DNA of 64,000 nucleotides from Niallia circulans. GTDB lineage: Bacteria > Bacillota > Bacilli > Bacillales > Cytobacillaceae. Location: the NCBI RefSeq assembly GCF_003726095.1, contig NZ_CP026031.1, positions 1,922,001 through 1,986,000 of the forward strand, read 5' to 3'. Positions 26,632 through 36,720 of the stretch are shown piece by piece; positions within the stretch are counted from its first letter, which is position 1; every line of letters begins with the position of its first letter. The notes below the pieces were generated by a model that saw nothing but the letters and a program-made list of their open reading frames with translations, did not search any database and was not told the origin of the DNA. Made by a program: the position numbers and the translations under genes.

Positions 26632-29187
26632 CTAGTTTCTAGTTACGTCCATAGTTACTCTAGAAGTAGCAGTCGGTGGTTTGCTAAATTTTAATGTAAA
26701 ACCATTTATAGACTTTTCTTCTATCCACCAGTTACCGCAATCCCATTCAGGCGTAACGTACACCACATAATTGGTATCTGGTTGTATACGCTCGGTCCTA
26801 AATGCGTATTTGTATTCGCTCCATCCAGCCGGTATCTCTATTCCTATACCAGGAATGTTATAATTCTTTAGCCTTGTTGGTTCGTCCGTATCTGATAAAT
26901 CAATATTACCTACTCTGGTAATAAATGTTGGCCAAACAGATCCTGCTGTATAATAAGCACCTACTCGTCCGCGGAATAAATTGTTAACCGCTATAATATT
27001 TACACTAAACGAGTTAATTTCTGTGCGTATCCATCGTGTTTTACCTAATGAATAAAACATGTTTCCATCTAATTTAACGAGAAATGACGATATATCATCC
27101 ACATTAGTTATGGAAAAAAAGTTTTTGGAGTCCGACGCATTAATTGATTCGTCTATTTTATTATCTTTTATGCGTAAAATCCCGCCAGCCATTGAGTTAT
27201 CTGCAAGGACAGTATTATCATCAATGCTAGTTGTATTTGTTAGATGAAACCCAAGATTAGTAAGTGTGTTATCGTTAATAGTAATATCTGTACATTTTGC
27301 TAGACTAATCAACATTACATCATCACGAAGATTTCGAACAAATGGCACATTGCTTATCCTTACATTTTTATAAGCATCAACTTCGAATAATCTATTTGTC
27401 CATTCTTGGTGAGGGTTATTTTCGTTTGTAATTTCAATTGATGTGTTATCTATAATAAAAGCAGTTTGCATATAAACTCCACGAACTGCAGCAACAAAAT
27501 TGTACTTTGTTCGTTTGAACATTAATTTGCTATTAAGTATTTCAACATGCGGGCTTCTTGTAATTCGCTTTGCGTCCATGTAAATTAATGAATTATTCAC
27601 ATGGATTCTTTGTGTCCAGGCCATTTGTAAACTACCTTTACAATTATCAAGCGAAATATTTCCTACCATATCCGGAAATTCATTTATTCCATTACTTGCT
27701 AAGAAGTTACCCACGCAATTAACATAAGTAATATCAAACTCGCCCATCCCGTGGCAGTCGAACGCTCCATGCCAATCATTCGGCATTCTTGCATTTTCTA
27801 CTCGCATATGTCCGCTTGAAGCAAAATCAACTAAATGGCGTAATCCGTAACCACGAACATTTTTAATAGAACCATGTACAGATGAGCCAATCTGCATTCC
27901 ATAACCACAGCCAGCCATCACTGTACGTGGATAACTAGCAACGAAATTATTAATAATTGGACTATATACACTTCTCAACATTAATGCAGGGAAACGATGA
28001 CGAGAAGCCTTGAAATTATTAAGTGTAAAATTACTTGCATATCTTACACTTATTCCACCTACCCAACTGTCCCGTTCACTGTTGTCGGTAATAGTTGCAG
28101 GAATAGGTGTATCGTTCATATCCTCAAATACTAAATTTTCTATTGTTACATTATCCACCGTTTCTAATAAAGCGATTGTCCCATTTACTTTTAAGCTATT
28201 AAAACGCAAGTCTGAACAAACATCAACATACACATTAGCGCCATCAACATAGATAACTCGCGCGATTACATTTAACATAGAAGGATTATCGCCATAATTT
28301 TTATCCCATGTACCGCTATGATTTTTCACGTTAACAGATACATAATCACCTTTTGTAAAAAGAGTAGATGCATCTGTTAACGTAGTGACTACTTTTGTTA
28401 CTTGCGTAAATGGTTGTTTCAAGCCTTTAAAATTATCACCGTTTACATAAAATTCTTTGTCAATAATTCCTTCATTAGGGATAATATCCACTACGTTTGT
28501 TCTTGTTTCTTCAAGCAGTTTTCCTCTTATTGTAATAGCTCCATACATCCGCCCTGTTCCATTGTCTGATTCTAAATCTTCTGTACCTACATACCTAAGT
28601 GGCGAATTGTTAAAGTTAATTCTAATATCGCCTCTAGTGATAACTAAAGGTCTTGAAATTTTAAAAACTCGTTTAGGAGGAAAAGTTAACTTTGATCCAG
28701 GAGGCAACGAATCAACTAAACTTTGGAGAATAGGTATATCATCTGTTTCCCCATCTCCCTTAACTCCATACATCAACACGTTTGTATTTATATCTTCTAT
28801 TCGCTGTGTGTTAGTTGCCAACTCTGCGGTAAGACGATTATCCACTTCATTAATAGCGGATGGATCAATATTTTGTATCTCTATCCAATTCTCACCGTCA
28901 AATCGATAAATCTTCCCGCTGTCACGAGTCATTACTGTTTTACCTTCGACAACATCTGGATAAGTGATTTCTAAATCGTTAAACGTGTTAACAGGAGGTA
29001 ACCATTCGATTTTAGCTGCCCCTATTACTTTGTCAAATGCTTTATCAGATACTGTTTCTACAGCATTATCAAAATTTATATTCAACTCTTTAAAATCTGC
29101 TTCAATGTCTTTAAAGTTATCATTCATGTTATTTCTAAAGACTCGATCAATTGTTGCCCCAATTGTTTTATATGGCCATCTAGGCAT
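26632..29187 (-). CDS. Tail spike / receptor-binding protein with beta-helix fold
   Basis: The 851-aa protein starts MPRWPYKTIGATIDRVFRNN and has an N-terminal part resembling tail-fibre attachment regions with short helical linkers, then from about residue 135 the pectate-lyase-like entry VLMYGVKGDGETDDIPILQSL, typical of right-handed beta-helix spikes. The following 500 residues have many short Asn/Ile/Val-rich turns (NNFTLNNFK, INNFVASYP, ITINDNTL) expected of stacked coils. A distinct C-terminal module (about 790-851) ends in a beta-rich domain. It probably binds or degrades a surface polysaccharide. ATG 29187 has GGAGG 8 nt upstream and overlaps the preceding gene. Confidence 0.82.
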   Translation of the reverse strand: MPRWPYKTIGATIDRVFRNNMNDNFKDIEADFKELNINFDNAVETVSDKAFDKVIGAAKIEWLPPVNTFNDLEITYPDVVEGKTVMTRDSGKIYRFDGENWIEIQNIDPSAINEVDNRLTAELATNTQRIEDINTNVLMYGVKGDGETDDIPILQSLVDSLPPGSKLTFPPKRVFKISRPLVITRGDIRINFNNSPLRYVGTEDLESDNGTGRMYGAITIRGKLLEETRTNVVDIIPNEGIIDKEFYVNGDNFKGLKQPFTQVTKVVTTLTDASTLFTKGDYVSVNVKNHSGTWDKNYGDNPSMLNVIARVIYVDGANVYVDVCSDLRFNSLKVNGTIALLETVDNVTIENLVFEDMNDTPIPATITDNSERDSWVGGISVRYASNFTLNNFKASRHRFPALMLRSVYSPIINNFVASYPRTVMAGCGYGMQIGSSVHGSIKNVRGYGLRHLVDFASSGHMRVENARMPNDWHGAFDCHGMGEFDITYVNCVGNFLASNGINEFPDMVGNISLDNCKGSLQMAWTQRIHVNNSLIYMDAKRITRSPHVEILNSKLMFKRTKYNFVAAVRGVYMQTAFIIDNTSIEITNENNPHQEWTNRLFEVDAYKNVRISNVPFVRNLRDDVMLISLAKCTDITINDNTLTNLGFHLTNTTSIDDNTVLADNSMAGGILRIKDNKIDESINASDSKNFFSITNVDDISSFLVKLDGNMFYSLGKTRWIRTEINSFSVNIIAVNNLFRGRVGAYYTAGSVWPTFITRVGNIDLSDTDEPTRLKNYNIPGIGIEIPAGWSEYKYAFRTERIQPDTNYVVYVTPEWDCGNWWIEEKSINGFTLKFSKPPTATSRVTMDVTRN

Positions 29188-30679
29188 TATCACCGCCTCC
29201 TTGCTCTAATAGTTCTACTCGCTGTTCAAGGTTGTCAATTTGCTCCTTCAACCCTTCGTTTGTTTCTTCTAACTCATTGATTCTTTGTATAATAAAAGAC
29301 AAGTCAATAACTTGTCCGTCTGCTGGTAACTGTATTCGATTTAATTTCGTAAAATCAGAAGAACTAAATAAACCGTTATTTGCGGAAGAAGCTAAAGGGA
29401 TTTTCACTTGAACATTGCCGCTATCATCCACAATAATACTAGCTACTTTCATAAAATCGTTAGCACTCATCAAACCATTTTGCAACGCATTTGCAAGTGG
29501 TATATTAGGATGACTTGGATCATAACCTTCTGCAAATTTTGTTTCAGGTCCAATTACCACTTGATCTTCTCTTACTTGTCCTTTAGCTTTTTCAAGATTA
29601 ATAACAAGGTTGTCTTGATCTATTGCTTGGGTTTTTATTCTTCCACGCTCATCTATAACGCTAGTAATCAATTGACTAGAATTATTTAAACTGGATATTA
29701 TTTTTTTACCACTTTTTCGGGCGGTTCCAAAAGTAAATACAGGATCTAAATCCTCATTAGAATAATCCTCTATTTCTATTACTCTAATACGCACATCAAT
29801 ACCTAAAGGCTCTAGGATAACCAATATCCAATCACCTTTCCTTATGTCTTGAAGATTCATTTCTGCTAGTTCAGTAGCTGTAAGTTGGATTGATACATTT
29901 AACTTATCGTTTAGTTCTCTTACCAACCTAGCATAAAGAGAATCATTATGACGATAAGTTTCGTCCCGAACTGGTGGAGCTACTCTATAAATCCCCAATT
30001 CAGTTGCTAAGGGACTAGTATAACTAGTTCGTGCGATGTACTTTCCTGTTTTCTCATCAATCGCTCCAAAACCCTCTATGTGAGTAAAAAAGTTAGATGT
30101 ATCCATTTCCTTCACTGCATCTTTAACATTGTATTGGTGCCTTATCTGCTTATTTAAAACACGACCAATTTGTTTGGCTACGTATACTGTCTTATCAATA
30201 ATTTCACATTCACACTCAAAGCGATTTAAAATATATTTTAGTAATCCGAATGAACTATCGTCTCCAAAATTCTCCACTTCTAACGATTTTGTTATGCCTG
30301 TTTTATCCACAATAAAATCATAGCCACTATTTTTCAGACCGAATGTAAGCATTGATTCAATTGTATAAGTTCCGGTTATTGTTTCGTAAATTCGATGTCC
30401 TTCTAAATCCCATGATGCTTTTAAAATCCCAACCAGTTCTTTTTTAACAGTATCTCCAATCATCTTTTCTTTACAATTAGTAATTACAAAGTATGTTCCT
30501 TCGTAAATCAAGTAGTTGAAGTTATCGACTAAAGGATAGGAATTTATATTCGAATCATCTTTTACAACTATTACTTTTAGGACTTTATCCATTTCGATAT
30601 TTGACTGTCTAGTTACAGAATAATTTGCTAGCCTTCTCAATTGACCAGATATACTTTGTACCATCAACTTTTTTATCAT
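29180..30679 (-). CDS. Prophage tail endopeptidase / tail-associated protein (Tal)
   Basis: The 499-aa protein resembles the Prophage_tail family (PF06605), which forms the tail tip after Dit: an N-terminal gp27-like region (YLIYEGTYFVITNCKEK...), a middle segment with GFGAIDEKTGKY, and a C-terminal coiled coil (residues about 460-490, INELEETNEGLKEQIDNLEQRVELLEQ cut here into motif only). ATG 30679 is favoured over an in-frame GTG nine bases upstream. No clear peptidase motif was found. Confidence 0.8.
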   Translation of the reverse strand: MIKKLMVQSISGQLRRLANYSVTRQSNIEMDKVLKVIVVKDDSNINSYPLVDNFNYLIYEGTYFVITNCKEKMIGDTVKKELVGILKASWDLEGHRIYETITGTYTIESMLTFGLKNSGYDFIVDKTGITKSLEVENFGDDSSFGLLKYILNRFECECEIIDKTVYVAKQIGRVLNKQIRHQYNVKDAVKEMDTSNFFTHIEGFGAIDEKTGKYIARTSYTSPLATELGIYRVAPPVRDETYRHNDSLYARLVRELNDKLNVSIQLTATELAEMNLQDIRKGDWILVILEPLGIDVRIRVIEIEDYSNEDLDPVFTFGTARKSGKKIISSLNNSSQLITSVIDERGRIKTQAIDQDNLVINLEKAKGQVREDQVVIGPETKFAEGYDPSHPNIPLANALQNGLMSANDFMKVASIIVDDSGNVQVKIPLASSANNGLFSSSDFTKLNRIQLPADGQVIDLSFIIQRINELEETNEGLKEQIDNLEQRVELLEQGGGDNA

Positions 30680-30688
30680 AGTTAACAC

Positions 30689-31504
30689 CTACACATAATA
30701 AAAAGGGAAGTCGAAACTAATAGTCCCGCTCCCTTTCCCAGTTGCCACAAAATCATTCCATCCTGGTTTTAATGTTATTGCCCCATGGTTTGTTTTCGAC
30801 ATAACGTTTTCATTATTTTTATAGTGATCATAACGATTAAAAATCAATTTATCACTTCTTGAACTGGAACCATAATATGTTATATTCTCCCCAGTCGTAA
30901 GATTCGTCAATGAAAAATTATTAGTAGAACCAGTAACAGCTATAATAATTGGATGTTCAGATGGAGTAATAGTAATATCTGATGGATTAAAAACCCTAAA
31001 ACGACTAGAAGAAAATTCATAAGGAGTTTCTTCAGATATCAATCCCTGTCCAATTTGCCATAAGTCAGAATCAAAGGTTTTAGGACTTAAACTAGTTCCA
31101 AGACTCTTTGCATATGGGTATGTGGCTGCCAAAGTTAATTCTATTGTTGCTGTATAAGAATTAATGTAATTAGGCTCAAAATCAGAATCAGCATTAACAT
31201 ACCACCTTCTACCTGGTTGCCTGGAATGAATAATACCTATCTCTTTTTCGGAGTGGAAAAGTCTCATCATTTCATCCACAAGAAAATCTAAATCAATTAA
31301 ATCCCTTGATTCTAACCACCATTCTGTAGCGATTGGTCTAACACCAAATTTTTTACCTCTTGATACCTGACCCCTTCTACCATCTACATCAGATAAAATG
31401 GGAGAGCCAACAATGGATTGTTTACGGAATCTTAAAAGATTCAAGCCCTCTATTGTTCGAGAATCTATATATTCTCCATTTTTTTCTATAATTAGATAAT
31501 CCAT
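30689..31504 (-). CDS. Distal tail protein (Dit)
   Basis: The 271-aa protein belongs to the siphovirus Dit family (PF05709): N-terminal YLIIEKNGEYIDSR..., the belt-domain pattern EWWLESRDLIDLDFLVDEMMRLF, and a galectin-like C-terminal half. It links the tail tube to the tip complex. ATG 31504 follows GGAGG and lies 1 nt after the tape-measure stop. Confidence 0.85.
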   Translation of the reverse strand: MDYLIIEKNGEYIDSRTIEGLNLLRFRKQSIVGSPILSDVDGRRGQVSRGKKFGVRPIATEWWLESRDLIDLDFLVDEMMRLFHSEKEIGIIHSRQPGRRWYVNADSDFEPNYINSYTATIELTLAATYPYAKSLGTSLSPKTFDSDLWQIGQGLISEETPYEFSSSRFRVFNPSDITITPSEHPIIIAVTGSTNNFSLTNLTTGENITYYGSSSRSDKLIFNRYDHYKNNENVMSKTNHGAITLKPGWNDFVATGKGSGTISFDFPFYYV

Positions 31505-31505
31505 G

Positions 31506-34500
31506 TTAAGCACCTCCTTTAAAACTAAATTTTTCTATATCTATATCATCAGCTTGCATTCTGTCGATAGATGGATAAACTTTTCGGGCTACAGTCTCCC
31601 CATCCATTTCTATTGTTAAATAAATGGGCCTATTGGAATTTGTGCTATTAGATTGTGTGGACGGCCGCTGCTCATGTCGATCTAATTGATTTACAATCTG
31701 CATAGCTTGACCACTAGGACTTGCTCCGCTTGCGTATCCCGGCATATTATTTAAAGCTTGTATTATCTTTTTTGATTCTCCATGAGTAAATACTTGATAA
31801 CCGGCAGGCTTATTATATTGCCCGAACTCTAACCATTCCCAACGGTTACCCATACGCCCAAGTTCAAATCCTTCTTCACCTGCAATAAATGGTCCCCCTG
31901 GGTGATGGTCAGTTCCTGTTGCGTATTTAAGATGATGCCCTCCAACAGTTGTAATATTAAACGCTTTGGCAGTTGGATCATTTAAACGCCTGTAATTCCC
32001 ATCAAGATTAGTTTTTATATTAACAGTTTTTTGCACTCCGGAAGCGAGAGCTTTATTAATAGAACTAATAGTTGGGTTTACTTTTGTTTCAATATCTTTA
32101 TAAACAGTCTTACCAGCAACCTCATTCATTTCAGCAAGCTTTTGTTTGGCAACATCAAGTTTTCTTTGTTGTTCATTTAGCTTTTCATTTTGTTCTTTAT
32201 ATTCATGAGTTTGACGACCGTTTTTCTCTCCGAATTTTTCTAATTCTGCTCTGGCTTTATTAATTTCATTTTGTTGTTTTACGATCGCTTCATTCGCTTT
32301 CCCTTTTTCCGACACAATCCCTTGTTCATATAATACTTGTTGAGCGTAATCCGCAAGTAACTCATCAAATGCTTTCAGTTCTTTATTGGTTTCTTCAAGA
32401 GATTTTTTCTTCTTTTCAATTTGAGTTTCGATGCGATCAATAGTATCTTGGTGTAAATTATTTTGTGTACCAATTTGACTTTTTTCATTTTCTAAAATAC
32501 TGATTTTATTTTCAATCTCTTGGCGTTCTTCAATATTGGCGTTGACTAGCTTACCACGTAAGTCAACTAACTCTAAGTCAATTTCGCGATTTCTCTTTCC
32601 ATTTGAAAGAATTTCTTTTTGAACTTCGGTTCGGTATTTTTCTTTTTCAGCTATTTCGTTTTGAAGATTTACTTGCCTTTTAAGATTACTTTCTTGCTTA
32701 TCCATCTCATTTCTTACTGCTTTATAAGTATCTTCCATCAAAAGTTGACGTTCCATATTATTTAACTTTTTGAGTTCATCTAAGGTATTTGCATAAGCAT
32801 TACCTTGTTCAGATATTGCCTTAGCTGCAGAAGGAGATTTTTCAATAATTTTATCGTTTAATCCTAAAAATTCTTCCATCTCTTCATTGGTGAGACCTGA
32901 TTTTTCAAGAAGTTTTGCTTGTTCATCAGTTAATGCTTTGATTGTATCTTCACCTTTGGTATTTTTAAGCTCATCCACAATATCCATGTAACGTAAGACT
33001 TCATCAGTCGACAATTGATTCTTCTTCTGTAACTTTTCATACTGCGAAATAAGCTTATCTGTAGAATCAATTTCTTTTTTGCGTGATTCAATAGATTCAA
33101 GAGTTTTTTGAGTGCTTTCTTTACTAGCTTCTGAGACAGCGTATATACCCAATGCTAAAGCGCCAGCCCCCGCTATCGCTAACCCTACTGGAGATGTAGC
33201 CATTGGGGCTAACATTCCGATTTTTCCTAAGAGCCCCGTTCCTCCACTTCTTCCAAATAGATTAACTAAAGAGCCGCCTATTTTTAAAACGCCACCAATG
33301 CCAATAGTTAACTGACCTAGAGCAAAAGTAGCTGGACCCACAGCTGCAACTAATCCAATCATTTTCAAAATTGTCCGTTGTTGCTCTTTGTCTAATTCAC
33401 TAAATTTCTTGGCTCCTGATTCTATTTGTTTTATAAATGGCTCAGCTGCATCGATAGCATCCATTACAGCAGGAACTAAAGCATTTCCAGTAGTAATTGC
33501 AACGTCTTTAATACGATTCCACAGAATGACTAATTGGCTTTCCGTTGTTCCGTATCTAGTTTCAGATTCTTTAGTCAACGCGTTATTTTCTTTCCAAGCG
33601 TCACTAGATATTTTCACAGCATTTGTAAGGACATCAGATGCTCCTGATAAACGTAACAACGTATCTTGTTCACGTATGCCCTTTATACCTAAATACCCTA
33701 AAATTTCAGCTAAGTTCTCTCCCTCTTTTGATGATTTTCCTAACCCCTTAATAAAAGTATCTAATGCCTCAATAGGCTCTTTATTCCATTGGTCAGCAAA
33801 GTCTTTTGCAGATACACCAGCTGCCTTGGCGAACTCTCCTAGCATTTTTCCGTTGTCCATTACAGCTGTTTGCATTTTCTTTAAAACGGTAGACATCGCA
33901 GTACCACCAGCTTCTGCTTCAATCCCAACAGATGACATCGCAGTTGCAAGGGCATTAATTTGTGCCTCTGTCAAACCAATTTGTGCACCTTGACCAGCCA
34001 ATCTAAGAGCCATGGAGACAATTTCTGATTCAGTTGTGGCAAAGTTATTACCCAGCGCAACAATAGAAGATCCTAAACGATCGAATTCCTTTTGTGGCAT
34101 TTGAGTAATATTTGCAAGACGAGCCAAATCAGTAGCAGCCTGTTCGCTAGTCATATTTGTAGCTACACTTAAATCAGCCATAACACGAGTAAAGCCCATG
34201 ATGTTTTCTGTTTGAATACCAAGTTGTCCCGCTGACTCAGCAATTGCCGCAATCTCAGTTGCTGCAACAGGGATTTCTTTTGCCATATTTCTAATTCCAC
34301 TCGAAAGTTGAGAGAATTCTTTCTCAGTAGCATCAACTGTTTTCCTAACACCTGCAAATGCGGATTCATAATCAGATGCTGCCTTAAACATTGCCACGCC
34401 GCTAGCAACAATAGGTGCGGTTACTCTTGTGCTGTACGCTTGACCAAAATCACTCATCCCTTTTCCTGCTTGTTTGAGACGTTCTCCAGTATTGCTCATG

Positions 34501-34895
34501 TTACGACTCAATGTATTCCAAGGATTTGATTGGCGCTCTATTTCAGCTGTAACACCTTGTAATGCAGATTCTGTTCTACGCATATCCGCAACTGCTCGTT
34601 GATATGCAATTTGAGCGTTTTGGGTTTCTCTAGAATTTTCACCCGTTGCCCTTTTGCTAGCTTCGTACCTTCTTGCTAATTCTTGTACTTGTGCCTGCTG
34701 GACTCTTAAAGTACGATTTAACACATCAGACTTAGCCCTTAATTCATTTACTCCCCGAGCGAAGCCAGTACCAGATGAGGTGACGGCTTTCTGTTCGTGT
34801 TGTAAAGCTTTCAGCTGCCGATTAATACCAGCCATCCCTTGCTGAAACTGTGCGGAATCAAGTGATATTCTTGTTCTTAATGCTCCTACTTCCAT
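31506..34895 (-). CDS. Tail tape measure protein
   Basis: The 1129-aa protein fixes tail length. N-terminal coiled coil (about 1-160) precedes a TMP core (residues about 160-420, with TEIAAIAESAGQLGIQ and MTSEQAATDLARLANI), hydrophobic segments near 515-590, and a long heptad-rich region (about 600-940). At 1.5 angstrom per residue the tail would be about 170 nm. ATG 34895 has AGGAGG 8-9 nt upstream; a GTG three codons earlier overlaps that site. Confidence 0.92.
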   Translation of the reverse strand: MEVGALRTRISLDSAQFQQGMAGINRQLKALQHEQKAVTSSGTGFARGVNELRAKSDVLNRTLRVQQAQVQELARRYEASKRATGENSRETQNAQIAYQRAVADMRRTESALQGVTAEIERQSNPWNTLSRNMSNTGERLKQAGKGMSDFGQAYSTRVTAPIVASGVAMFKAASDYESAFAGVRKTVDATEKEFSQLSSGIRNMAKEIPVAATEIAAIAESAGQLGIQTENIMGFTRVMADLSVATNMTSEQAATDLARLANITQMPQKEFDRLGSSIVALGNNFATTESEIVSMALRLAGQGAQIGLTEAQINALATAMSSVGIEAEAGGTAMSTVLKKMQTAVMDNGKMLGEFAKAAGVSAKDFADQWNKEPIEALDTFIKGLGKSSKEGENLAEILGYLGIKGIREQDTLLRLSGASDVLTNAVKISSDAWKENNALTKESETRYGTTESQLVILWNRIKDVAITTGNALVPAVMDAIDAAEPFIKQIESGAKKFSELDKEQQRTILKMIGLVAAVGPATFALGQLTIGIGGVLKIGGSLVNLFGRSGGTGLLGKIGMLAPMATSPVGLAIAGAGALALGIYAVSEASKESTQKTLESIESRKKEIDSTDKLISQYEKLQKKNQLSTDEVLRYMDIVDELKNTKGEDTIKALTDEQAKLLEKSGLTNEEMEEFLGLNDKIIEKSPSAAKAISEQGNAYANTLDELKKLNNMERQLLMEDTYKAVRNEMDKQESNLKRQVNLQNEIAEKEKYRTEVQKEILSNGKRNREIDLELVDLRGKLVNANIEERQEIENKISILENEKSQIGTQNNLHQDTIDRIETQIEKKKKSLEETNKELKAFDELLADYAQQVLYEQGIVSEKGKANEAIVKQQNEINKARAELEKFGEKNGRQTHEYKEQNEKLNEQQRKLDVAKQKLAEMNEVAGKTVYKDIETKVNPTISSINKALASGVQKTVNIKTNLDGNYRRLNDPTAKAFNITTVGGHHLKYATGTDHHPGGPFIAGEEGFELGRMGNRWEWLEFGQYNKPAGYQVFTHGESKKIIQALNNMPGYASGASPSGQAMQIVNQLDRHEQRPSTQSNSTNSNRPIYLTIEMDGETVARKVYPSIDRMQADDIDIEKFSFKGGA

Positions 34896-34907
34896 AACCG
34901 TCACCTC

Positions 34908-35443
34908 CTAGAATAATTTGATTTCATCGATATAGACCTTCTCTTGATCTGAATTACCAAGTTCAAAATAAAAATGGATGTCCATCTCATCTATCTGATT
35001 GAGAGTCCACCCACTTTTTAATAAAGATTTGTATAACTTTTTAACATTAGTCATTTCCTTTTTTGCATTTTTAACCTGACGAGCAAATAACTCATCAGGT
35101 GTTAGGCGTTTTTTTCCTTTTCTTCCTCTTGGTCTGCCATTAATTGTTCAGGAGTTTTTCCAGTTCGAACAAATGCAAACACATTAATTAAGGTTCCGAC
35201 CGTTTCATGAGCAGGAATACCTTCGTAAAACTCATCAATTGTAAATTGATTTTGGAATACGTCACAAACAAAACCAACCAATTCATCATGTTCCTCCACA
35301 CCCATGTTGGAGTAATCGATAGTTTCATCAAACTTTAATAATTGGCGATAATGCTTAGCGTTAGCATGAGGAATAGTAAAAACTTTTTCATTAACTTTTA
35401 TTTCACCATCAACTTGTTCTACATTTTTAAATACAATTTTCAT
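34908..35443 (-). CDS. Tail assembly chaperone, frameshifted G-T form
   Basis: A -1 shift at the heptamer AAAAAAC (35114-35108) near the end of the 113-aa G protein joins it to an otherwise start-less 66-codon frame (RLTPDELFARQVKNAKKEM...DEIKLF) ending at 34908, giving about 178 aa. The T-like extension has no stop and ends 12 bases before the tape-measure ATG, exactly where siphovirus G-T fusions end. The fusion helps load the tail tube protein on the tape measure. Confidence 0.8.
35102..35443 (-). CDS. Tail assembly chaperone, unshifted G form
   Basis: The 113-aa protein (MKIVFKNVEQVDGEIK...GKTPEQLMADQEEEKEKNA) is of the size and place (between major tail protein and tape measure) of phage tail chaperones. 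The end is acidic-basic and contains the slippery A-run that directs the -1 frameshift. Confidence 0.82.
   Translation of the reverse strand: MKIVFKNVEQVDGEIKVNEKVFTIPHANAKHYRQLLKFDETIDYSNMGVEEHDELVGFVCDVFQNQFTIDEFYEGIPAHETVGTLINVFAFVRTGKTPEQLMADQEEEKEKNA
35108..35114 (-). other. Programmed -1 ribosomal slippery heptamer AAAAAAC
   Basis: In the zero frame it reads ..A AAA AAC, which is the X-XXY-YYZ form needed for simultaneous slippage. The zero-frame stop follows one codon later. Confidence 0.78.
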
Positions 35444-35446
35444 CGA

Positions 35447-36016
35447 TTAACCCTCCGGTGTTTCTTCATACACAGATTTAAACCAATTATCAATAATAGT
35501 TGGATCAATCGCTGGATCATCTTCATCAACTTGTCCACCAATTTGATTATCAGATGCTCGTCTTAAGAAACGGCCATTGATGGTAGGTGTTTGGAAAGTT
35601 GGGGTTTCTTGTTTCGTTTCATAATTTGTTTCTGGTGGAGTAAATTTCCCTTTATAAAGAACTGTGTATCGATAGGCTCCATTTGCCTTTTCTGACCTAA
35701 ACATCAATGCACCATATGGAGGACGATCATCCTCACTGTCCATTAAAACTCCATCACTATTAATCTTTTTACCTAGCAATTTTGATTGAACTATAGCTAC
35801 TAAGTCATCTGTATTTAACGCAACGGTTGTAACCCCTCTAGCTTCCGCTGTTTCTGCTACTCCATCATCCGCTCTTAAATCAGCTGTATTAAACTGTGGC
35901 TGCACGTTAGCTGTAATTGCTTTACCTACTCTAAATGGAGTATCGTATGTTGTCCCTTCTTCTGAATCCTCTTTAATTGGCGCAAAGTATATATCTTTTA
36001 AACCGATTGTTGCCAT
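35447..36016 (-). CDS. Major tail tube protein (phi13 family)
   Basis: The 189-aa protein starts MATIGLKDIYFAPI with NVQPQFNTADLRADDGVAETAEARG, the pattern of the phi13-type major tail protein. Structural tail tube subunit; it precedes the chaperone genes as expected. It ends DPTIIDNWFKSVYEE. Confidence 0.88.
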   Translation of the reverse strand: MATIGLKDIYFAPIKEDSEEGTTYDTPFRVGKAITANVQPQFNTADLRADDGVAETAEARGVTTVALNTDDLVAIVQSKLLGKKINSDGVLMDSEDDRPPYGALMFRSEKANGAYRYTVLYKGKFTPPETNYETKQETPTFQTPTINGRFLRRASDNQIGGQVDEDDPAIDPTIIDNWFKSVYEETPEG

Positions 36017-36019
36017 TCC

Positions 36020-36358
36020 TTATTCCTCCGTTTCAGATATAAAATAAAAACGAAGCATCTTGTGATAGAGCTTCGTTTCATTTTCGTACATTTCCGTTTC
36101 AAAATTCTTTTTGAATCTAGCTTGTTTCATTTTCCATTTAACATTTTTCACTATAGATAAAAAATTACCTGGTGAAAAAACGTCAATTTGGATATAATGC
36201 ACACTGTTTTGTTCTTCATCGTCAGCCTCTAATCCAACGTCTTGGTCATACTCAAAAAATGTAATATAGGTCCTTTCAGTACCTGAATAAGTCATATATT
36301 CAACAGGAGAATCGACATCATTAAGAGTATTTAAGATTAATTGATTAAGATTCATCAT
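36020..36358 (-). CDS. Tail terminator / Gp17-like minor structural protein
   Basis: The 112-aa protein contains EYMTYSGTERTYITFFEYDQ and VHYIQIDVFSPGNF, similar to siphovirus proteins encoded just before the major tail protein that cap the tail tube. Assignment is by place and pattern. Confidence 0.7.
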   Translation of the reverse strand: MMNLNQLILNTLNDVDSPVEYMTYSGTERTYITFFEYDQDVGLEADDEEQNSVHYIQIDVFSPGNFLSIVKNVKWKMKQARFKKNFETEMYENETKLYHKMLRFYFISETEE

Positions 36359-36720
36359 GTTCCCCTCAAACGATTACGCAATTTTTCTGCCATTGCTTGG
36401 TTAATTTTCATCTTACTTTTATTTAAAGACGGTGCCATAAAAGGCTTTGCAGGCATTTTAGAAGTACCGAATTCATGCATGAATCCATAATATGCTTTTC
36501 CTTGATTGTCCACATAAACAAAAATGTTATCGTCTTCTACTTCTGACAATTCAATATGGTTCTTTAGGTTTCCGGTACGCTTTCTCACGGTTTTTTTCGC
36601 TTCTTGTTGCATGACTTTGCCGCCTGCTTCTAGCGCTTCTTTCTTACCTTCCTCTATCCCTGTGCTAGTTCTTTCTAATTGGACCATCAATTCCAGTAAG
36701 CCATGCATTTCAAATTTCAT
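36355..36720 (-). CDS. HK97 gp10-like neck protein
   Basis: The 121-aa protein has the HK97 gp10 pattern: a helical N-terminus, VRKRTGNLKNHI, and the conserved GFMHEFGTSKMPAKPFM end. It takes part in head-tail joining. It overlaps neighbours by 4 nt and 1 nt. Confidence 0.88.
   Translation of the reverse strand: MKFEMHGLLELMVQLERTSTGIEEGKKEALEAGGKVMQQEAKKTVRKRTGNLKNHIELSEVEDDNIFVYVDNQGKAYYGFMHEFGTSKMPAKPFMAPSLNKSKMKINQAMAEKLRNRLRGT

Noticed and set aside
28457..28909. Plus-strand frame of 150 codons
   Set aside because: It lies antisense in the tail spike gene with no start signal or recognisable domain.
33388..33993. Long plus-strand reading frame of 201 codons
   Set aside because: It is entirely antisense to the tape measure gene, lacks a ribosome site, and has the composition expected of a shadow frame.
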